A DNA stretch of 6,524 bases, from the NCBI GenBank assembly GCA_030597945.1, contig JAUVQW010000064.1:1-6524 (forward strand), in the 5' to 3' direction. Positions 6,097 through 6,524 of the stretch are shown in pieces (position 1 is the stretch's first letter; each line of letters opens with the position of its first letter). The translations under genes were made by a program, and so were the position numbers. The notes under the pieces were generated by a model. That model had not been told where the DNA came from, ran no database searches, and was given only the letters and a program-made list of their open reading frames with translations. The DNA is from Actinomycetes bacterium (GTDB lineage Bacteria; Actinomycetota; Aquicultoria; CAJVYJ01).

Positions 6097-6323
6097 GGAT
6101 CTATTATTAAAGGGTGCTAATCATCAGCAAGTATTGATTAATGATCTAAGGGGATTTCTTGATTTCGATATTGTTGAAACTCTCATCAATATTACTTCTA
6201 ATCAGACAAAGTTGACTACTGTGGTCAATAAACATTCTCTTCAAATAAATGTCGAAAGAATACCGTATCTCAAAAAGAGCGTTAAAAATCCAAAATATTA
6301 AAAATCTGGCATGTCTACATCCT
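5990..6323. other. AT-rich stretch upstream of the operon without a convincing gene
   Basis: This region is visibly richer in A and T than the operon. It holds only short frames on both strands: the 44-residue minus frame above, a 68-codon plus frame at 6095-6301 with a poor ribosome binding site and no recognised motif, and its minus-strand shadow. It contains a 17-nt inverted repeat at 6212-6228. The operon promoter is expected somewhere here, or further upstream, but no confident -35/-10 pair is visible. It may be a regulatory spacer or a decayed gene. Confidence 0.5.
6212..6228. repeat. 17-nt inverted repeat, operator-like
   Basis: The plus strand reads TTGACTAC T GTGGTCAA: two 8-nt arms around one central base, matching at 7 of 8 positions. 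The single mismatch would be a G-T pair in RNA. It lies in the AT-rich region upstream of the operon. Its short centre and symmetry suit a dimeric regulator site better than an RNA hairpin. Chance occurrence is possible. Confidence 0.25.
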
Positions 6324-6524
6324 CTATTGCCAATGCATAAAATCGATGTGCTTTGAATAATAGTCATTATATTCTTCGATTGCTGATTTAGGATATTGCT
6401 TAACCAATGTCTCTATCCAATCAATCTTTACTGGTAGATTGCTATCGTTATGTACCGTAAATATTTTACCAGTATCGGTGACTGGATCACTTAAATCAAA
6501 TTGCACCACGCCTGGATTCATAGA
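6324..6524 (-). CDS. C-terminal end of an unrecognised ORF running in from the right edge
   Basis: A minus-strand frame is open from the window edge to TAG at 6326-6324, giving 67 codons plus the stop. An ATG lies at 6521 but no upstream sequence is available to judge it, so this could be a C-terminal piece or a small gene of about 65 residues. The product has acidic and aromatic residues, with phrases such as GVVQFDLSDP, VKIDWIETL and EEYNDYYSKH, and looks like soluble protein rather than random translation. I see no signal peptide, membrane span or known catalytic motif. It points the same way as the operon but is separated from it by more than 330 bp, so it is probably a separate transcription unit. 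Confidence 0.4.
   Translation of the reverse strand, partial: SMNPGVVQFDLSDPVTDTGKIFTVHNDSNLPVKIDWIETLVKQYPKSAIEEYNDYYSKHIDFMHWQ

Noticed and set aside
6095..6301. Plus-strand frame of 68 codons
   Set aside because: It has a poor ribosome binding site, no recognised motif, AT-rich codons, and it opposes all other genes. A chance frame in AT-rich DNA is the simplest reading.
6146..6367. Minus-strand frame of 73 codons
   Set aside because: It overlaps the plus frame and the end of the right-edge ORF, has no ribosome binding site and no recognisable content.
1..6524. CRISPR array, tRNA or rRNA genes, insertion sequence, transposase or defence genes
   Set aside because: I looked for regularly spaced repeats, transposase-like motifs, terminal inverted repeats and conserved rRNA or tRNA segments, and saw none.

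Overview
The window is bacterial DNA carrying part of a cell-surface polysaccharide or glycan operon. All well-supported genes lie on the minus strand, so the operon is read from right (about 5990) to left, and it runs off the left edge of the window. Tight spacing, 4-nt ATGA overlaps, strong AGGAGG-type ribosome binding sites and two TTG starts indicate a bacterium that uses canonical Shine-Dalgarno initiation. The base composition is moderate to AT-rich. I cannot assign a phylum; the repeat-free, compact layout would fit many environmental or uncultured lineages.

Layout in transcription order: an AT-rich, poorly coding leader region (about 5990-6524) with the end of an unrecognised ORF at the right edge; a possible 42-codon leader ORF (5989-5861); a family-2 glycosyltransferase (5864-4848); a second family-2 glycosyltransferase (start corrected to 4851, ending at 3949); a GDP-sugar reductase of the extended SDR family, Rmd-like (3948-2995, TTG start directly after the previous stop); a sugar-1-phosphate nucleotidyltransferase with a left-handed beta-helix tail, probably mannose-1-phosphate guanylyltransferase (2959-1847); a GDP-mannose 4,6-dehydratase-like SDR (1798-848, TTG start); and the first 274 codons of a phosphomannomutase/phosphoglucomutase (822 to the left edge).

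Together the four sugar enzymes form a plausible complete route: mannose-6-phosphate to mannose-1-phosphate (mutase), to GDP-mannose (guanylyltransferase), to GDP-4-keto-6-deoxy-D-mannose (Gmd), to GDP-D-rhamnose (Rmd-like reductase) or its C4 epimer GDP-6-deoxy-D-talose. The two glycosyltransferases would use that or a related donor to build a D-rhamnose-type or other 6-deoxyhexose glycan. The logic resembles D-rhamnan loci such as the Pseudomonas A-band antigen or the Aneurinibacillus S-layer glycan. The donor sugar is inferred from family membership and gene order. No exporter or polymerase gene is visible in this window.

Nothing here is clearly a wholly new system. The observations most worth a second look are the paired SDR paralogues with an apparent catalytic Glu-to-Gln difference, the in-frame zero-spacing TAA/TTG junction, the GC-rich hairpin just ahead of the nucleotidyltransferase ribosome binding site, and the small ORF that appears to open the operon.
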